Source: Yeosuana marina (GTDB lineage Bacteria; Bacteroidota; Bacteroidia; Flavobacteriales; Flavobacteriaceae). From it: DNA of 64,000 bases. Made by a program: the position numbers and the translations under genes. Positions within the stretch are counted from its first letter, which is position 1; every line of letters starts with the position of its first letter. The stretch covers positions 1 through 64,000 of the forward strand of contig NZ_JAAKGI010000008.1 of assembly GCF_011762485.1 (NCBI RefSeq). The letters are read 5' to 3'. A model generated the notes under the pieces. The model saw only the letters and a program-made list of their open reading frames with translations. It made no database searches and was not told the origin of the DNA. Positions 17,480 to 25,936 of this stretch are shown in pieces.

Positions 17480-17513
17480 AAATAAACAGAACTAAAACAC
17501 TCTTTAAACAGTA

Positions 17514-18338
17514 TTAAAACAGTGTTAAATCATAGTTAGGGTTGGTTAGGTCGTAGTTGGCTGTTAATACTTCAATCTTCTTCTTTTGAGGCTTACCTGT
17601 GTTATTAGCCACACTAACTGATTGCTCCAGCTTCATAGTATGCCAACCGCATTGCTTAGTATATTCAGTTAAAATGTCGCTTGGATAACTACTCATTAAA
17701 AACTTTCCTTTGATGCCTGAGAGCGTTTTTAAAAGCATTTCAAAGTCTTCCCTTGTATAGCCGTCATAATGACCACAATCACTATTAAAATAAGGTGGAT
17801 CACAATAGAAAAAAGAATCTTCAGTATCTCTAGAGCTTATAATACGCAAGGCATCTGTACACTCAATCTGAACATTTTGAATACGAATAGCATAATCAAT
17901 GGTAAACGCATCTCTTTTATTAGTTATCTTTTGACTAGTTGTGCCTTTTGCTTTATCATAACCCCAAGAACCGTCCAACATTGAGCTGAAACTTTGAGCT
18001 GCTTGCGCCCATACAGCCCAAGCACGCTGTATGCGACTAAACATGTGAGGGTTTTGGTAAATTACTAAAGCATCATTGAATAACGACCGTGAATGCAAGC
18101 TAATACGTATCATCTTTTCAAGCTCAACAAATTCGTTTTGTACAACTTCATAAAAGTTGATTAGCTCTCTGTTGGTGTCATTAATAACTTCTACTTCACT
18201 GGGTTGTTTTGCCCAAAAGATAGCACCACCACCTACAAATACTTCAGCATAAAGCTTGTGTTTTGGTATTAATGGCAATATGGTGGTTACAAGGTTTTGT
18301 TTGCCTCCATAATAGCTAGTTGGCGTTTTTAAATTCAT
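17514..18338 (-). CDS. D12-class DNA adenine methyltransferase (Dam-like)
   Basis: 274 residues. It has the SAM-binding 'YYGGKQNLV' at residues 8-16, 'AEVFVGGGAIFWAK' (FxGxG motif I), a helical target-recognition part, and the catalytic 'FFYCDPPYFN' (DPPY) around residues 174-183. This is the D12 family of N6-adenine methylases. It would methylate adenine in a short site, probably to protect phage DNA from restriction, as Mom and Dam do for Mu-like phages. It is the last gene of the leftward tail block, separated from it by a structured RNA region. Confidence 0.9.
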   Translation of the reverse strand: MNLKTPTSYYGGKQNLVTTILPLIPKHKLYAEVFVGGGAIFWAKQPSEVEVINDTNRELINFYEVVQNEFVELEKMIRISLHSRSLFNDALVIYQNPHMFSRIQRAWAVWAQAAQSFSSMLDGSWGYDKAKGTTSQKITNKRDAFTIDYAIRIQNVQIECTDALRIISSRDTEDSFFYCDPPYFNSDCGHYDGYTREDFEMLLKTLSGIKGKFLMSSYPSDILTEYTKQCGWHTMKLEQSVSVANNTGKPQKKKIEVLTANYDLTNPNYDLTLF

Positions 18339-18359
18339 ATTTAATTGTATATTTGTTAT

Positions 18360-18472
18360 CTCTTATCACTTAAAATAATACTATAGCCCGAACGCTGAAA
18401 GACTTATGTCCTCCAGTCCCGTTCGGGCTATGTTGTTAAAAAGTGGTAAGAGATTTTTTAATATACTGGAGG
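18360..18472 (-). ncRNA. Structured RNA with a possible pseudoknot
   Basis: Three pairings nest or cross. CTCTTATCACTT (18360-18371) pairs with AAGTGGTAAGAG (18441-18452), with one GU. ATAGCCCGAACG (18383-18394) pairs perfectly with CGTTCGGGCTAT (18420-18431). CCTCCAGT (18410-18417) in the 25-nt loop of the second stem pairs perfectly with ACTGGAGG (18465-18472), outside the first. The last two cannot be drawn flat, which is a pseudoknot. It lies between the fibre stop and dam, in the 3' part of the tail transcript. It may be a terminator, a processing site or a control element for dam. Confidence 0.5.
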
Positions 18473-18477
18473 GCTTT

Positions 18478-19368
18478 TTACAGCACTCCTACATACGTAA
18501 TGTAAGCCATGGTATAATATGGCGGTCTGTTTTCATGGGCTAAACCTCCCCCTTTATTATTCGTTGTTAGTGTATGGCTATGATTTCCATCTGTGCTAGT
18601 TCTGTAAATAGCGCCATTGCCGCCTCCTGAATCTGCATCATAATTTATATTACTTTGCCTAATAGCTCCATGATCTTCTAATCTATCATCACCAGGATAT
18701 AGATGGTAGTGAGAACCTCCATTATTTGTATTTCCTATATGATTATGTGCTGGCATTTGCGCTTCATTAATAGCCACTTCTTTTAAACCTCCTTGTTTTC
18801 CAATTGTATCATAGTCTCCATCATTAGGATCTAAACCTACTATGAACATTCCAGATAAGTCAGGGATTCCATAAGTTGCATTATTAGCCTCATTGCATAA
18901 TACCCAACCAGCATCTAAATCAGCTTCAAGACCCCAGTATGGTATTGCTGATTTTTTTGGAACTAAACGCCTTTGTATTTCCAATAATGGATTTAAACGC
19001 TCTAAATCTGCCCACTGAAAGGTTGCAACTCCATCGTTACCAAATCTAGCAAAGCGTGTAAAATAAGCGTTCTTATCATCGCCTTGACCATCGGCTGGAT
19101 TGATGTCTTCTAAATAGGTTACAGCATCAACGGTTTCATCAATGGTTATTTCGGCAGCTAATGCACCACCTTGAAACGGCAACAACTCACCATCCAAAAC
19201 AATAAAGCCATCGGCTATAACGCCATTATCGTCTTCACATCCTTTAAGAATGTAGTTATTGCCTCCAAAAGCCGTAAGCTCATGAACGGTATTTATCATA
19301 TCACGTATAAAACGCCATGTTCTATTATCGGCAGGAAAGCCACTGCCTTGTACTTCAAATTTATTCAT
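18478..19368 (-). CDS. Phage tail fibre protein with collar-type C-terminus
   Basis: 296 residues. The C-terminal half has the tail-collar pattern 'GIPDLSGMFIVGLDPNDGDY' followed by 'EVAINEAQMPAHNHIG', several His-containing strands ('GSHYHLYPGD', 'GNHSHTLTTN') and a 'NRPPYYTMAYITYVGVL' end. These His-rich repeats in T4 gp12-like fibres bind metal and form a receptor-binding trimer. It probably is the distal adhesin. It starts 8 bp inside the previous gene and is the last structural gene of the operon. Confidence 0.82.
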   Translation of the reverse strand: MNKFEVQGSGFPADNRTWRFIRDMINTVHELTAFGGNNYILKGCEDDNGVIADGFIVLDGELLPFQGGALAAEITIDETVDAVTYLEDINPADGQGDDKNAYFTRFARFGNDGVATFQWADLERLNPLLEIQRRLVPKKSAIPYWGLEADLDAGWVLCNEANNATYGIPDLSGMFIVGLDPNDGDYDTIGKQGGLKEVAINEAQMPAHNHIGNTNNGGSHYHLYPGDDRLEDHGAIRQSNINYDADSGGGNGAIYRTSTDGNHSHTLTTNNKGGGLAHENRPPYYTMAYITYVGVL

Positions 19369-19861
19369 CGGTATAACGTATTTCGTATGTTTTGTCTGGG
19401 CTTCTGTAAAAATCGCACAATGCCCTTAAGCGAATCATTTCGGAATCTGTTAAATTCAATCCAAATGGTAACAATACAATAAAATCTACATCTAAAAGCT
19501 TGAGTTCATCAGGTTCGTAGAAGTAAACTGCCTTATCTTCTTCAGGTTCATAAAAATGTACTGGAGCGGTTTCTTCAGGCTCAAAAAAGTAAACAGGACT
19601 TTTATAAATGCCGTCCACAATTCTTATACGCCTTAAACCAATATCAAAAGTATCATTAAACACATTTACCATGCTGTAAACTTGTGGTGTATGCTCTATT
19701 TTATAAATGGCATCAGTACGTAATCCCATAAACTTACTATGTAAGCTCTGTAATGGCTTTATTTGGCAAAGCAACCAATGTACCAACCGTGTTTTACGCA
19801 AAGCAATGGGCAATAAATGCACGATGTATTCATTAAATTTTATGTTGAATACTTTATCCAT
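19361..19861 (-). CDS. Tail protein at the gpI position, with YFYEPEE repeats
   Basis: 166 residues. It follows the baseplate J gene by a 1-bp overlap, where tail protein I lies in P2/Mu-like phages. Residues 90-120 hold three tandem copies of a 10-11-residue unit, 'PVYFFEPEETA', 'PVHFYEPEEDK' and 'AVYFYEPDELK'. The C-terminus, 'LNLTDSEMIRLRALCDFYRS', looks helical. The role as baseplate-fibre connector is an inference from gene order. I do not recognise the sequence itself. Confidence 0.6.
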   Translation of the reverse strand: MDKVFNIKFNEYIVHLLPIALRKTRLVHWLLCQIKPLQSLHSKFMGLRTDAIYKIEHTPQVYSMVNVFNDTFDIGLRRIRIVDGIYKSPVYFFEPEETAPVHFYEPEEDKAVYFYEPDELKLLDVDFIVLLPFGLNLTDSEMIRLRALCDFYRSPDKTYEIRYTDE

Positions 19862-20730
19862 TACAATACTTCAGGTTTTGGAATGAAATTAATGTTTAGA
19901 TTGTAGTCTGTAACCACCATATAACCGCTGTTTGCCACATAACTATCACTAATGGCTATAAAGGCAGATGGTGTTAAATAATTAGCCTCACAAAGCCTTA
20001 TGTAAGCTTCACGGTTGCTACAGCCATCAACATCCTGTAATAAGTCTTCCAACTTAGCAATATTGAATTCACCGTTAAATTTCAAATTCTTTAAATAGTC
20101 TCTTACTACATCTTGAACTGGTGTGTTTGAGGTTCCATCTATACGAGAACCATTTTCATCCAATACCAAAGGATTGTAAAAGAAATCTATATTTAACTTT
20201 AAATCATCAGCTTCATCGGTATAGATGATTATTTTAGTTCCAGCAGCTTTAACTCCATGTTCGGGGTCTGAATAATATACTTCTAAAGCTGCTTTAACTT
20301 CATTGGGTACTGGTGCTAAATCGCCATTTTCATCTTCAGTGGCAACTTTAATATACAAGTGTTTTCTATTATTGAGTTCTAATTCAATTACAGCTGCACG
20401 TTTAATGACTTTCATGGCTTCAATTTCTTCTTCGGTATAGCCATCATCGGTATATTCGTCATTAATTATTTGCTGGCCATAGCGAAACTCTAAAGCTCTA
20501 TTTCTGTACCAAAGCAATGAGTATTTTTTTTGCTCCTTTATTTTGGTGTTTATTTCTTGAGTGAACAAATCAAAAAACACGTAGAGTGTCCAAATTACCG
20601 TTGCCACAATACCTGCCCATATACCAAATATGGATACTTTACTGGTACTATTCAAGGTATCTAAACTAATGTAGTTGGCTTTTTCTGTGAGGATTTGAGC
20701 CTTTATTTCTTGTTGTGTTGGGATTGCCAT
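19861..20730 (-). CDS. Baseplate J-like protein
   Basis: 289 residues. It has an N-terminal helical segment with a hydrophobic stretch (about 30-50), 'SLLWYRNRALEFRYGQQIIN' in the middle, a DNA-free alpha/beta part with 'DLKLNIDFFYNPLVLDENGS', and 'VQDVVRDYLKNLKFNGEFNI' near the C-terminus. This 'V...V..yL..L.F.g.f.is.led' pattern is that of gpJ-type baseplate wedge proteins. It should form the outer baseplate ring. It is followed directly by the gpI-position gene. Confidence 0.72.
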   Translation of the reverse strand: MAIPTQQEIKAQILTEKANYISLDTLNSTSKVSIFGIWAGIVATVIWTLYVFFDLFTQEINTKIKEQKKYSLLWYRNRALEFRYGQQIINDEYTDDGYTEEEIEAMKVIKRAAVIELELNNRKHLYIKVATEDENGDLAPVPNEVKAALEVYYSDPEHGVKAAGTKIIIYTDEADDLKLNIDFFYNPLVLDENGSRIDGTSNTPVQDVVRDYLKNLKFNGEFNIAKLEDLLQDVDGCSNREAYIRLCEANYLTPSAFIAISDSYVANSGYMVVTDYNLNINFIPKPEVL

Positions 20731-20740
20731 AATATTATAT

Positions 20741-22543
20741 TTAAGCTAGTCTTTTTTGTAAAGCACCTGTAGAACTATTTATATAACCTTGACCTACATC
20801 TAAACCACCAGATGCTGCTGCTGTATCATCTGCATACTCTGGAATAGAACTTAAATCAATAGAGTCTATGTTTAATGTAGATAGTTTTGTTCGTCTGTCT
20901 GCTAAAGCTCCGCCTGTGTCTGAAAGGTCTATGTATTTTATGCTCTCAAAGTCCTGTTCTTGTACTGTAACATATAAATACATATCCTCAGTAATAACTC
21001 TAGTAGATTGGTGTACTAATATGTCATTTACATAGTAATACATTACACCAGACAAATACCTAAACTCAAAAATTGCATCCTCAAAAGCTGGGATTCTATC
21101 AACAATAGGTGTGCCAGATGGCACAATACCTAGTGACTTACTTTTTAGTCCTTGGTCGCTTGTGTCTAAGTAAACCATATTATTCCAACTTGCACCAGCC
21201 TGTTGAAATTGAAACTCTGTTTGATACCATGAGCTATCACTAGCTGAACCCAATTTAAGTAAATTAGTTCTAGTGTCTGCTGACTGTATGCCTAGGACAC
21301 TTCTTTTATACCTAAATAAAACTTTAAAATCTTTAGTATAATCTAGTGCTTTGTTCCATTTTACTGTCTGTAAAGTTCCAAAATTAGTTAAAGATACGGC
21401 TCCGACTTCACTAACATCTGGATGTCCTCCTGTTAAGAATGTCCAATCATCATTTGTAGGTTCATAAACCGTACCATTAATAACCTGCAAAACGCCTACA
21501 AATGTTGAAGAAACCCCATTATTTAAAGTAACATCGTAAAGTCCGTCAGTCGCACTGGTTGTTAAATTAACACATATCTCATTATCATTTATAAAAGTGC
21601 AGTAATTGATAACGTTATCGCCTCCACTTATTTGAATGGCATTAGGAATCTCACCATTACACATTGCGGGTATAAAATAAGCCCCTTTAAGTATAAAGTT
21701 TCCTGTGGTACTTGGTAAGTAGGTATCGGGGATAAGCTCTTCTAAAAAAGGAGCTTGAAGGGATATTTGTGAGATTTCGGATTCTTGTATATATCTGCTA
21801 GAACCGTCTTCACCGTTATTGGTAATCTGTTTGGTTTGTGTTATTGAAGTTGATAAAGCAGAACTTTCAGTACCAGTCAACAATCTATAATCGTTTTCGT
21901 CACCAATAACACTGCCCAAATATTCAAAATAAGCACTACCAGAATCAACATTTGGATGTGCGCTGGCATCTGTAACAAATTGTATAAACGCATCGGTTTG
22001 ATTGCCTTGGTCTGCGTATAAAGCTGCCATGTCTGCATATTCGTTTTCAACAACTTTAAACAGAGGCTTGTTTTGCAAATCATTATAATCGTTGGTTTTG
22101 GCTACCAATGCCAAATCATCATAAACAGCAAAGGTATCTAATAGTGTTTGTAAATCTTCAATCTCACTTATTTGATGAAACTCAGGATGCACATAGTTTA
22201 CCAAACCATCCAGTTTGGTTTTTAAAGCGGTGGTAAAATCGTTTGTACTTAAGCCTTTTCCAGCTGCTTTATCCACTTTATTATCTAAAGTGGTTTGCAG
22301 ATCTTGAATATAACTTATAGGTTGACTGTTGGGTAATGCAGGTACGCTTATGATGTGATCCACCTCATTACCATCACTATCTACAATGGTAAATTTATAA
22401 CCGCCAGATTGAGCCGTTATAGATTTTAATAACCAACCCGAATCTTTATGCCAAAAGCTACTTAATAGATTAAGCCATTTGTTTTGTATTATTGGGTCGG
22501 TGCATGTAAGGTATGCTATTAAAATATTTAGTGCTTGTTTCAT
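20741..22543 (-). CDS. Large tail fibre/receptor-binding protein
   Basis: 600 residues. The N-terminal 120 residues contain 'YIQDLQTTLDNKVDKAAGKG' and 'LSTNDFTTALKTKLDGLVNY', the stalk motif common in tail fibres of Bacteroidetes phages. An IPT/TIG-like immunoglobulin segment (about 265-350) follows, then a laminin-G/concanavalin-like C-terminal domain (about 360-560, 'YLSGVMYYYVNDILVHQSTR'). The last domain may bind sugar. It lies between a LysM protein and baseplate J, so it probably is a side fibre or spike. Confidence 0.72.
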   Translation of the reverse strand: MKQALNILIAYLTCTDPIIQNKWLNLLSSFWHKDSGWLLKSITAQSGGYKFTIVDSDGNEVDHIISVPALPNSQPISYIQDLQTTLDNKVDKAAGKGLSTNDFTTALKTKLDGLVNYVHPEFHQISEIEDLQTLLDTFAVYDDLALVAKTNDYNDLQNKPLFKVVENEYADMAALYADQGNQTDAFIQFVTDASAHPNVDSGSAYFEYLGSVIGDENDYRLLTGTESSALSTSITQTKQITNNGEDGSSRYIQESEISQISLQAPFLEELIPDTYLPSTTGNFILKGAYFIPAMCNGEIPNAIQISGGDNVINYCTFINDNEICVNLTTSATDGLYDVTLNNGVSSTFVGVLQVINGTVYEPTNDDWTFLTGGHPDVSEVGAVSLTNFGTLQTVKWNKALDYTKDFKVLFRYKRSVLGIQSADTRTNLLKLGSASDSSWYQTEFQFQQAGASWNNMVYLDTSDQGLKSKSLGIVPSGTPIVDRIPAFEDAIFEFRYLSGVMYYYVNDILVHQSTRVITEDMYLYVTVQEQDFESIKYIDLSDTGGALADRRTKLSTLNIDSIDLSSIPEYADDTAAASGGLDVGQGYINSSTGALQKRLA

Positions 22544-22554
22544 TTCTTTTAAAA

Positions 22555-22839
22555 TTATTTAAAGAGTTTACATAAGTCGCATGGATCTGTATTCTCAATG
22601 CTTACTAAATCTATTGATGATAAAGCAGTTGAAGGCTTTATTTGCTTTTTGCTGTAATAGGTTTGAACCTCTGGGTTTGATGCTTCTAAAACGGGTATGT
22701 TTATGATAGTACCAGGAACAATAATATCGGTAACACTCAAGTTGTTTTCAACAGCCAACACAAAAGCTTCAGCAATGCTTCCATATTGCTGAATAGCGAT
22801 GTCCAATAGACTTTGTTTGTATTTAACTCGAACTTCCAA
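22555..22839 (-). CDS. LysM-type tail protein (gpX-like)
   Basis: 94 residues with one LysM repeat at the N-terminus, 'SLLDIAIQQYGSIAEAFVLA' and 'IIVPGTIINIPV', matching small tail proteins of the gpX type. The frame has no ATG. A TTG next to the stop of the upstream gene is the only plausible start. It would help attach the tail to the baseplate or to the peptidoglycan. The gene is in line with the holin-like and fibre genes. Confidence 0.7.
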   Translation of the reverse strand: MEVRVKYKQSLLDIAIQQYGSIAEAFVLAVENNLSVTDIIVPGTIINIPVLEASNPEVQTYYSKKQIKPSTALSSIDLVSIENTDPCDLCKLFK

Positions 22840-23364
22840 TTATTCAGGGTTTTTAAAATTAGTTCCAAATTTTCTAGTGATATAACCTAAAATACCAGTT
22901 GCCTCTTGATAGCCCAAACCTTCTAAGTTTTCAAGCAAGCTTTTAAATAGTTGATAAATTACTCCTGATAGAAATGACCAATACAATAGAATGAAAGGAT
23001 CTATTTCATAATCCATAACTTTAGGGAAATGCAATCCCATTTTAAAGCTTTGAAGAATAAACAATATGGTAAGATATACGCCTACTTTTAAGAACATACG
23101 ACCCATTTTACGTGATTGTATAATTTGTTTGTTTTTCTTTGATACAGCAATTCCTGTATTAAATTCTAGAATGTTAAGCAAAACAAATGCGCCTAGAACC
23201 AACAGAGGTATGCCAAAGTAATTTTGAAAAAAAGATTCAACAATGCCAATAATTAAAGACCATGTAATGACTTTAGTACCTATCATATAACCAAAAGTGC
23301 TAATTTTAAAATCGTTTAAGTTTTCAAAGCCAAAGCCGTTGAATAAAAAATTTAATGTTTTCAT
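22840..23364 (-). CDS. Holin-like membrane protein
   Basis: 174 residues with about four hydrophobic helices (26-44, 50-66, 90-107 and 122-140) and a basic patch, 'SKKNKQIIQSRKMGR', between helices 2 and 3. This matches the topology of the phage_holin_4-type family seen in Bacteroidetes Mu-like phages. It would permit release of the endolysin (31116-31472). It is far from the endolysin gene, among baseplate genes. A tail-associated membrane protein is the alternative. Confidence 0.6.
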   Translation of the reverse strand: MKTLNFLFNGFGFENLNDFKISTFGYMIGTKVITWSLIIGIVESFFQNYFGIPLLVLGAFVLLNILEFNTGIAVSKKNKQIIQSRKMGRMFLKVGVYLTILFILQSFKMGLHFPKVMDYEIDPFILLYWSFLSGVIYQLFKSLLENLEGLGYQEATGILGYITRKFGTNFKNPE

Positions 23365-23642
23365 TGTGTGTTTCGTTTCAATTGTATATAATCTTTAAGG
23401 GCTTCATAATCTTTCCCGTCTCGTTGCAAATGAAGCTTTACCCGTGTTTGAAGCTCATCATCATCTACATTACTTTTTATTAACTGAATTAAGTTTGCAC
23501 CCAGTAAAGGATCTTCTTTTAATTCGCCTTGGTTCATTCTTAAAATCAAACCAACATCTTGAGTGAGGCTTTCTCCTATTTTGAAATCGCCATTCTCAAT
23601 AATTAAATCGTCGTTATCATCTAATAAAATATCCTGTTCCAT
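23361..23642 (-). CDS. gp25/gpW-like baseplate wedge protein
   Basis: 93 residues. 'IENGDFKIGESLTQDVGLIL' near the N-terminus and 'DPLLGANLIQLIKSNVDDDE' in the middle follow the lysozyme-like gp25 wedge pattern (..G.....s..qdi...L....GE...dP..G..l). It would be a short wedge subunit in the contractile baseplate. Its end overlaps the holin-like gene by 4 bp. Size and order support the call. The match is not strong. Confidence 0.6.
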   Translation of the reverse strand: MEQDILLDDNDDLIIENGDFKIGESLTQDVGLILRMNQGELKEDPLLGANLIQLIKSNVDDDELQTRVKLHLQRDGKDYEALKDYIQLKRNTQ

Positions 23643-23863
23643 TATGGCGTTGCTTTAATAATGCCAGTTCCAGCTACCGCACCTCCAGTTGCCGATGTTC
23701 CCGTAACCGTGGTTTCTCTACCAACTGTAAATTGAGCTATAGCCTCAGCAAGTTCATCAGCAAAATGTTGACGAGCTGCTGGTATATCCACAGTAGGATC
23801 ATCACTATTAAACTCCATAGCTGCTTTTATTTTTGCTGCTAATTGCGCTTGACTTATTGGCAT
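23642..23863 (-). CDS. Small phage baseplate-region protein
   Basis: 73 residues, with an amphipathic N-terminal helix ('AQLAAKIKAAMEF') and a Gly/Thr/Ala-rich C-terminus ('TGTSATGGAVAGTGIIKATP'). No domain is recognised. The gene sits between the spike-like and gp25-like genes with 1-bp spacing or overlap, so it is very likely a genuine structural or assembly gene. Its role is unknown. Confidence 0.6.
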   Translation of the reverse strand: MPISQAQLAAKIKAAMEFNSDDPTVDIPAARQHFADELAEAIAQFTVGRETTVTGTSATGGAVAGTGIIKATP

Positions 23864-23868
23864 ACTTA

Positions 23869-24354
23869 TTATTCTATTAAAACGGTATTTAAACGCTGTT
23901 TAATGGCTGTGGTTGCAGCTACATTTATCGTGTTACCGTATATTACTTTTATCTTGTTTACTTCGTCTATGTAATCGTTAAGTATCTCTTTAAGGCTCTC
24001 ATTTCCTACCTTTACGGAAAAGCCCTGGTCTTTTATTTTTAGTTCGGCTTCTTCAGTTGTCCAAACGGCTTCTTCAAACGCTTCACAGTCTATCAAGAAG
24101 GTTGAGGCTTCTTGGTTTAGAATAACACCTATTAAGCATTTTGCACCTACTTTGGGTTTTCTGTAAAAGGAACTTAAGCCTAAAAGCACATCATAAAACT
24201 CTAAATCGTCAACCAATCCTTTTACGGTCATGGTCTTGTTTTCCCAATCTACTTCAGTAACCATTGCCCAATGGGTTTGCACTTTGGTTTTAGAGTTCAT
24301 TGTTTTGGACAATAATTGTCCAAATTCCTGTATTTCGCTTCCTTTACTTTTCAT
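23869..24354 (-). CDS. Baseplate spike/puncturing protein (gpV-like)
   Basis: 161 residues. 'MVTEVDWENKTMTVKGLVDD' and 'FYRKPKVGAKCLIGVILNQE' resemble the OB-fold start of baseplate V/gp45-type spikes ('v..vd....r..V......e....v.......p.vGs.vlv'). It would carry the membrane-puncturing tip. The stop of the gpD-like gene overlaps its start by 4 bp. The C-terminal 60 residues are helical and not typical of gpV, so this is a medium-confidence call. Confidence 0.55.
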   Translation of the reverse strand: MKSKGSEIQEFGQLLSKTMNSKTKVQTHWAMVTEVDWENKTMTVKGLVDDLEFYDVLLGLSSFYRKPKVGAKCLIGVILNQEASTFLIDCEAFEEAVWTTEEAELKIKDQGFSVKVGNESLKEILNDYIDEVNKIKVIYGNTINVAATTAIKQRLNTVLIE

Positions 24355-25322
24355 AACAATGCGCCTCCTAATGTTATTTCCTGCCTGTAACCAGATTTAC
24401 CAAAGGTTTTTTTAACCGCTTCTATATAATAAATTCCTGATCGCTCTGGGTATAAACCACTCTCTAACTTTAATTTCAATCCGTGGGTTACTGAAGGCGT
24501 TCCAAAGCCTGTAAAACTGCCATCGAACCCTCCACGCTTTTTGGTTTCATAATCTTTCTCAAGCAACTTTTGCACTTCAGCTTTTACGGCAATATTGTAA
24601 TAGGTTAGTTGGTAGGTGTCGCCTCCATCATCGCCAATCTCTACTTCAATCTTTTTTCCATCCTTCAGAACTGAAATGCCTTTTACCTTTAAAATGATGT
24701 CTTCAGCATTTCTATAGTTTAAATCGTTACTAACGGCATTGCGCTCTAAATGGAAGTTTAGGGTTTCTTCATTACTATCATCGCTGTAATATTTGCCACA
24801 AACCAACTGCTTACCTTTCATGTAGCTGAATAGGTTGTATGGGTCATTTTGGAGTTTATCCAAAACCGCTGCTACATTAGTGTTTGCAAACCGTACACCA
24901 CCCAGTTCCACACCTTCTAAAGCATCAACCGAATAGTTTGGTGCAATGGTTTCCAAAAGCTTTTTAAGGCTGACAGATTTAAAGCTCACGTTTACTGGCA
25001 ACTGTTTAAGCTTCCACATTTCGTCTTGACAAGTGATTTGGATGGGAATGCTTGCTGATACTTGAGAAATGTAACCTTCAAACTCTTTTATGTATTCACC
25101 ATTGTAACCTAGAGTTATAATGACTGGAGCTCCACGTCTGAATACTTCACGAACTTTATTTTTATCAAAGAACTTTACGTTTCTAGGCAACGTTATGATT
25201 GCCTTATCAGTTAATAGCTTGAAACTGCTTTCAATCTCTACTGAAGAAACTTTTTTTATTATCATGTCTTTCCGGCCATTGTATTCAGGAAAGGAAATAT
25301 GAGCGTTCATTGCCAGTGTCAT
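24351..25322 (-). CDS. gpD-like baseplate/tail protein
   Basis: 323 residues. 'FRRGAPVIITLGYNGEYIKE' followed by 'FEGYISQVSASIPIQITCQD' is the hub-protein pattern of the late-control D / gp44 family (an OB-like domain, then 'G.i..v.....i.i.c.d'). 'SLKKLLETIAPNYSVDALEG' follows. The central hub binds the spike. A second ATG at codon 5 is an alternative start. It overlaps the next upstream gene by 4 bp. Confidence 0.7.
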   Translation of the reverse strand: MTLAMNAHISFPEYNGRKDMIIKKVSSVEIESSFKLLTDKAIITLPRNVKFFDKNKVREVFRRGAPVIITLGYNGEYIKEFEGYISQVSASIPIQITCQDEMWKLKQLPVNVSFKSVSLKKLLETIAPNYSVDALEGVELGGVRFANTNVAAVLDKLQNDPYNLFSYMKGKQLVCGKYYSDDSNEETLNFHLERNAVSNDLNYRNAEDIILKVKGISVLKDGKKIEVEIGDDGGDTYQLTYYNIAVKAEVQKLLEKDYETKKRGGFDGSFTGFGTPSVTHGLKLKLESGLYPERSGIYYIEAVKKTFGKSGYRQEITLGGALL

Positions 25323-25936
25323 AAAACCAATTCTAAAGGTTCATCACTACTAGCTGTAATTTCAAAAGGAATCACATTTTGTTTTCCTTGAGGTTGTTTA
25401 AAATCAAAGTCTTCAATGGTTAATCTATAAATGCTTTTATCTTTAAACAGTGCGCCAATAACTTCAATGCTATCTGCAATTTCTTCCCATTTTAATAATT
25501 GTTTATGCTGTTCGTAAGCCGATAGATTTGGTGTATCTAAACACAAACCACGGATGCGAATTTGCCAATCATCAAAACCATAGATCTCTTTTACAGTGCC
25601 GTTGCTTCCTAACACATTGGTTTTGGTTATGTTTTTGGCACGTCTAAAATCTGCTACACTGGCATGAGGCAATTCAAAATCGTTTAATCGTTTCTGATCT
25701 AAAACTCCTGAAGGTTTATAATACTGGTATGAACCACCTTTAAACTTCATTGGAAACATCACAGGCGTTCCCATCCAACTCATTTTCTTAACGTCCTCAA
25801 TGGGTTTTGTTGGAATGGATTGATAGTTTGCATCGGCACTAGGTTGTACAGAGAAAGAATCACTCGCATACCTTACAGGAATGAATCCGAAAGCAAGGTT
25901 AAAAAGTTGTGATATGTCGGGTTTAAAATTGCTCAT
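25319..25936 (-). CDS. Phage tail protein next to the tape measure (DUF6046-like)
   Basis: 205 residues, starting with a Pro-containing 'FKPDISQLFNLAFGFIPVRY' and containing 'TNVLGSNGTVKEIYGFDDWQ' followed by 'IRIRGLCLDTPNLSAYEQHK'. This middle segment is found in Bacteroidetes tail proteins that bind just after the tape measure. It is likely to be a tail-tip or baseplate-hub component comparable to Mu gp43, but that is from gene order only. Confidence 0.6.
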   Translation of the reverse strand: MSNFKPDISQLFNLAFGFIPVRYASDSFSVQPSADANYQSIPTKPIEDVKKMSWMGTPVMFPMKFKGGSYQYYKPSGVLDQKRLNDFELPHASVADFRRAKNITKTNVLGSNGTVKEIYGFDDWQIRIRGLCLDTPNLSAYEQHKQLLKWEEIADSIEVIGALFKDKSIYRLTIEDFDFKQPQGKQNVIPFEITASSDEPLELVL

